NCBI RefSeq assembly: GCF_025933915.1
Contig: NZ_JAICZA010000004.1
Span: 1 to 64,000 of the forward strand
DNA: 64,000 bases
DNA from: Mycobacterium sp.
GTDB taxonomy: Bacteria > Actinomycetota > Actinomycetes > Mycobacteriales > Mycobacteriaceae
Direction: 5' to 3'
The stretch's first letter is position 1. Every line of letters starts with the position of its first letter. The position numbers and the translations under genes are program-made. This document shows, piece by piece, positions 61,600-64,000 of the stretch. The notes below the pieces were generated by a model that worked only from the letters and a program-made list of their open reading frames with translations, was not told the DNA's origin and made no database searches.

Positions 61600-64000
61600 C
61601 TAGCGGGCCAGGGTGACCAGACCGAGTTCGTTGCCGGCCGCCAGCAGCGGATGGTGGGGCAGCACGCGCACCGTGTATCCGACCGACCCCGCCAGCGGGA
61701 GCGGCGTTGTCGTCGAGAACACCTGGTTGCCTCCCTCGGCGGTGCCGGTATACGACATCTCGACGGTGACCGGCTCCAGCAGCGCATCGCTGGCGTCGAC
61801 CCGGCCGACCACCGCCTGCACCGTGACCTCGTCGGCCGCCAGCCCGGCCAGCTGCACGGTGGCGGTCAGGGTCAGCTTGGAGCCGAGCACCGGACTGTCC
61901 GGCAGGCCGGTGCTGTCGACGTCGGTGATCACGATCTTCGGCCATGCCTCGTGGGCGCGCCGGCGATAGGCGGCCAGCTCGCGGGCGGCGCCGAACGCGC
62001 CGCCGCTTGCCGCGGCTACGTCGCCGTCGGCGGGTGCGATCGTCTTGCGCAGCGATTGCGCCGCGGGCGTGTAGTACTGCTCGACGTAGTCGCGCACCAT
62101 GCGGGAGGCCAGGACCTTCGGACCGAGCGTTTGCACGGTGTGGCGCACCATTTCGATCCACCGTGGCGGCACCCCGCGTTCGTCACGCTCGTAGAACTTC
62201 GGTGCGACGGCGTCTTCGAGCAGCGTGTAGAGCCCACTGGACTCCAGGTCGTCGCGACGCTCCTCGTCGGCAACGCCGTCGGCGGACGGTATCTCCCAAC
62301 CGTTTTCGCCGTCGTACCATTCATCCCACCAGCCATCGCGGATGGACAGGTTCAGCCCGCCGTTGAGTGCGCTCTTCATTCCCGAAGTGCCGCAGGCCTC
62401 CAACGGCCGCAGCGGGTTGTTCAGCCAGACGTCGCAGCCCCAATACAGCAGCCGCGCCATGGACATGTCGTAGTCGGGCAAGAACGCGATCCGGTGCCGC
62501 ACCTCGGGCCGGTCGGCAAAGCGCACCACCTGCTGGATCAACGCTTTGCCTCCGTCGTCGGCCGGGTGCGACTTGCCGGCGACGATCAGCTGGATCGGCC
62601 GTTCCGCGTCCAGCAGCAGCTGCTCCAGCCGGTGTGGGTCGCGCAGCATCAGCGTCAACCGCTTATACGTCGGCACCCGTCGAGCGAACCCGATGGTCAG
62701 CACTTCCGGATCGAAAGCCGTTGCTATCCAACCTAACTCGGCATCCGAGGCGCCACGCTCTAGCCATGAGCGGCGCAGCCGGTGCCGCACGTCGTCGACG
62801 AGCAGTGACCTCAGCTGCGAGCGAATCCACCACAGATGGCCGGCATCGACCTCCTTCAGGCGCAGCCACACCCCGGGATCGCTGAACGAATCCGATCCGG
62901 CCAGCTCACGGCCCAGCTGCAGCCATTGCGGCGCCGCCCAGGTGCGCGCGTGAACTCCGTTGGTGATCGACCCGATCGGCACCTCGCTCGTGTCGAATCC
63001 GGCCCACAGTTCGTTGAACATCGCCCGACTCACCCGGCCGTGCAGCGACGAGACCCCGTTGGCCCGCTGGGCCAGGCGCAGGCCCATATGAGCCATGTTG
63101 AATTTGGCCGGGTCATCCTCGGCCCCGAGCGCCAGGATGCGCGCCGTCGGCACCCCCGGCAGCAATACGGGCGCGCTCGTGGCATCGGCTGTCGCGCTGT
63201 TCTGGCCGGATTCCGATTCGTCGCCGACATGGTCGTCTTCGGAGCCAAGGTGGTCATCGAAGTAGAGCCGCACCATCTCGATGGGGAACCGGTCGATGCC
63301 GGCGGGCACCGGCGTGTGGGTGGTGAACACGGTGCTCGAGCGCACGACCGCCAGCGCGGTGTCGAAGTCCAGGCCCGGACCGGTCATCAGCTCGCGAATG
63401 CGTTCCGCGCCCAGGAACCCCGCGTGCCCCTCGTTCATGTGGAACACCTCGGGCGCGGGCAGGCCGTGGATGGCGGTGAAGGCACGGATCGCCCGCACCC
63501 CGCCGATGCCGGCCAGGATCTCCTGCCTCATCCGGTGCTCCTGGTCACCCCCGTACAGCCGGTCGGTGACGCCGCGCAGATCATGCTCGTTCTCGGGGAC
63601 GTCGGAATCGAGCAAGAGCAGCGGAACCCTGCCCACCTGCGCCACCCAGATCCGGGCGCGTAACTGCGCGGAGTCCGGCAGCGTCAGCTCAACGAGGGCG
63701 GGATCACCGGTAGCATCGGTCAGCAGCCGCAGCGGCAGCCCCTGGGGGTCCAGCGACGGGTAGGTCTCGTGCTGCCAGCCGTCGGCGGTCAATGACTGCC
63801 GGAAGTAGCCGGAGCGGTAGTAGAGGCCCACCGCGACCAGCGGCACGCCCAGGTCCGATGCGGACTTCAGGTGGTCACCGGCAAGGATTCCCAAGCCACC
63901 GGAGTAGTTGGGCAGCACTTCGGCGATGCCGAACTCCATCGAGAAGTAGGCGACGGCGTCCGGCATTTCGGCACCTTGTTCCTGCTGCTGGTACCAGAGC
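61600..64000 (-). CDS. glgP: Alpha-glucan phosphorylase, 5' end beyond the window
   Basis: The last 800 codons of an actinobacterial-type glycogen phosphorylase (M. tuberculosis GlgP is about 863 residues). It releases glucose 1-phosphate from glycogen or alpha-glucan using pyridoxal phosphate. Motifs are AYFSMEFGIAEVLPNYSGGLG near the visible N-terminus, EVFHMNEGHAGF, NNPLRPLEACGTSGMK (with the loop preceding the cofactor Lys region) and LSIRDGWWDE. The frame is open to the last base, so an ATG at 63966 is internal. Convergent with dinG, nine bases apart. Confidence 0.94.
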   Translation of the reverse strand, partial: LWYQQQEQGAEMPDAVAYFSMEFGIAEVLPNYSGGLGILAGDHLKSASDLGVPLVAVGLYYRSGYFRQSLTADGWQHETYPSLDPQGLPLRLLTDATGDPALVELTLPDSAQLRARIWVAQVGRVPLLLLDSDVPENEHDLRGVTDRLYGGDQEHRMRQEILAGIGGVRAIRAFTAIHGLPAPEVFHMNEGHAGFLGAERIRELMTGPGLDFDTALAVVRSSTVFTTHTPVPAGIDRFPIEMVRLYFDDHLGSEDDHVGDESESGQNSATADATSAPVLLPGVPTARILALGAEDDPAKFNMAHMGLRLAQRANGVSSLHGRVSRAMFNELWAGFDTSEVPIGSITNGVHARTWAAPQWLQLGRELAGSDSFSDPGVWLRLKEVDAGHLWWIRSQLRSLLVDDVRHRLRRSWLERGASDAELGWIATAFDPEVLTIGFARRVPTYKRLTLMLRDPHRLEQLLLDAERPIQLIVAGKSHPADDGGKALIQQVVRFADRPEVRHRIAFLPDYDMSMARLLYWGCDVWLNNPLRPLEACGTSGMKSALNGGLNLSIRDGWWDEWYDGENGWEIPSADGVADEERRDDLESSGLYTLLEDAVAPKFYERDERGVPPRWIEMVRHTVQTLGPKVLASRMVRDYVEQYYTPAAQSLRKTIAPADGDVAAASGGAFGAARELAAYRRRAHEAWPKIVITDVDSTGLPDSPVLGSKLTLTATVQLAGLAADEVTVQAVVGRVDASDALLEPVTVEMSYTGTAEGGNQVFSTTTPLPLAGSVGYTVRVLPHHPLLAAGNELGLVTLAR

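Noticed and set aside
1-64000. CRISPR arrays, insertion sequences or prophage
   Set aside because: No regularly spaced repeats, transposase-like frames with terminal repeats, or phage structural genes were seen; every large frame fits a metabolic or core family.

Overview
The window is high-GC actinobacterial DNA that reads as a Mycobacterium chromosome, most like a slow grower. The right third carries gene for gene the neighbourhood known in M. tuberculosis as glgP-dinG-pncB1-clpS-Rv1332-Rv1333-Rv1337-murI-Rv1339-rphA-Rv1341-Rv1342c-lprD, together with the carboxymycobactin transporter irtAB. A mycofactocin-type dehydrogenase and F420-type enzymes fit the same genus. No insertion sequence, integrase, CRISPR array or rRNA was seen. 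No gene-free stretch exceeds 300 bases.

Region 1 (about 1-37000) is a dense catabolic supercluster built from convergent and divergent operons. It encodes a Baeyer-Villiger-type flavin monooxygenase, a KshA-like Rieske oxygenase, two cytochromes P450, an LLM oxidoreductase, several SDRs, an aldehyde dehydrogenase, five acyl-CoA synthetases, five enoyl-CoA hydratase-family proteins, a paired FadE alpha/beta acyl-CoA dehydrogenase, a family III CoA-transferase, an SCP-x type thiolase, two amidohydrolases, a DapA-like aldolase and hotdog thioesterases. The parts list resembles steroid or terpenoid side-chain and ring degradation: hydroxylate, oxidise to acid, activate with CoA, beta-oxidise or retro-aldol cleave. 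The substrate cannot be read from the sequence. No ferredoxin or ferredoxin reductase for the P450s or the Rieske enzyme lies in the window.

The most interesting signal is regulatory. Six intergenic promoters in this region (4833, 11671, 13987, 24654, 27095, 29810) carry the same 19-bp interrupted inverted repeat, TACTGTAW-N3-half-site, perfect at 13987-14005. All six share TACTGT in one arm. One copy lies between an SDR gene and a TetR-family gene (27241-28026), which makes that TetR the obvious candidate repressor of a regulon of more than 20 genes.

Region 2 (about 37000-45100) is a second lipid/acyl-CoA module: a five-gene minus operon (SDR, thiolase, CoA-transferase, acyl-CoA dehydrogenase, GntR regulator), divergent from a plus operon (acyl-CoA dehydrogenase, mycofactocin-type SDR), with a downstream PPOX-fold protein. 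The shared promoter holds a different palindrome, ATATCA-N4-TGATAT. A small secreted protein gene lies at 36938-37300, and a phosphotransferase-fold protein follows at 45070.

Region 3 (about 46200-51300) is irtB-irtA with an IdeR-like iron box and a divergent DUF393 gene. The mbtK/L/M/N genes that sit beside irtAB in M. tuberculosis are not here. Region 4 (51300-64000) is the conserved core block: a tRNA-Leu(UAG), lprD, a DUF3817 gene, rdgB (apparently starting at CTG), rph, a cyclic-nucleotide phosphodiesterase-like gene, murI, a rhomboid gene, an S58 peptidase gene (cysM-cysO-mec missing between these last two), a DUF2017 gene, clpS, pncB, dinG and a glgP running off the right edge.
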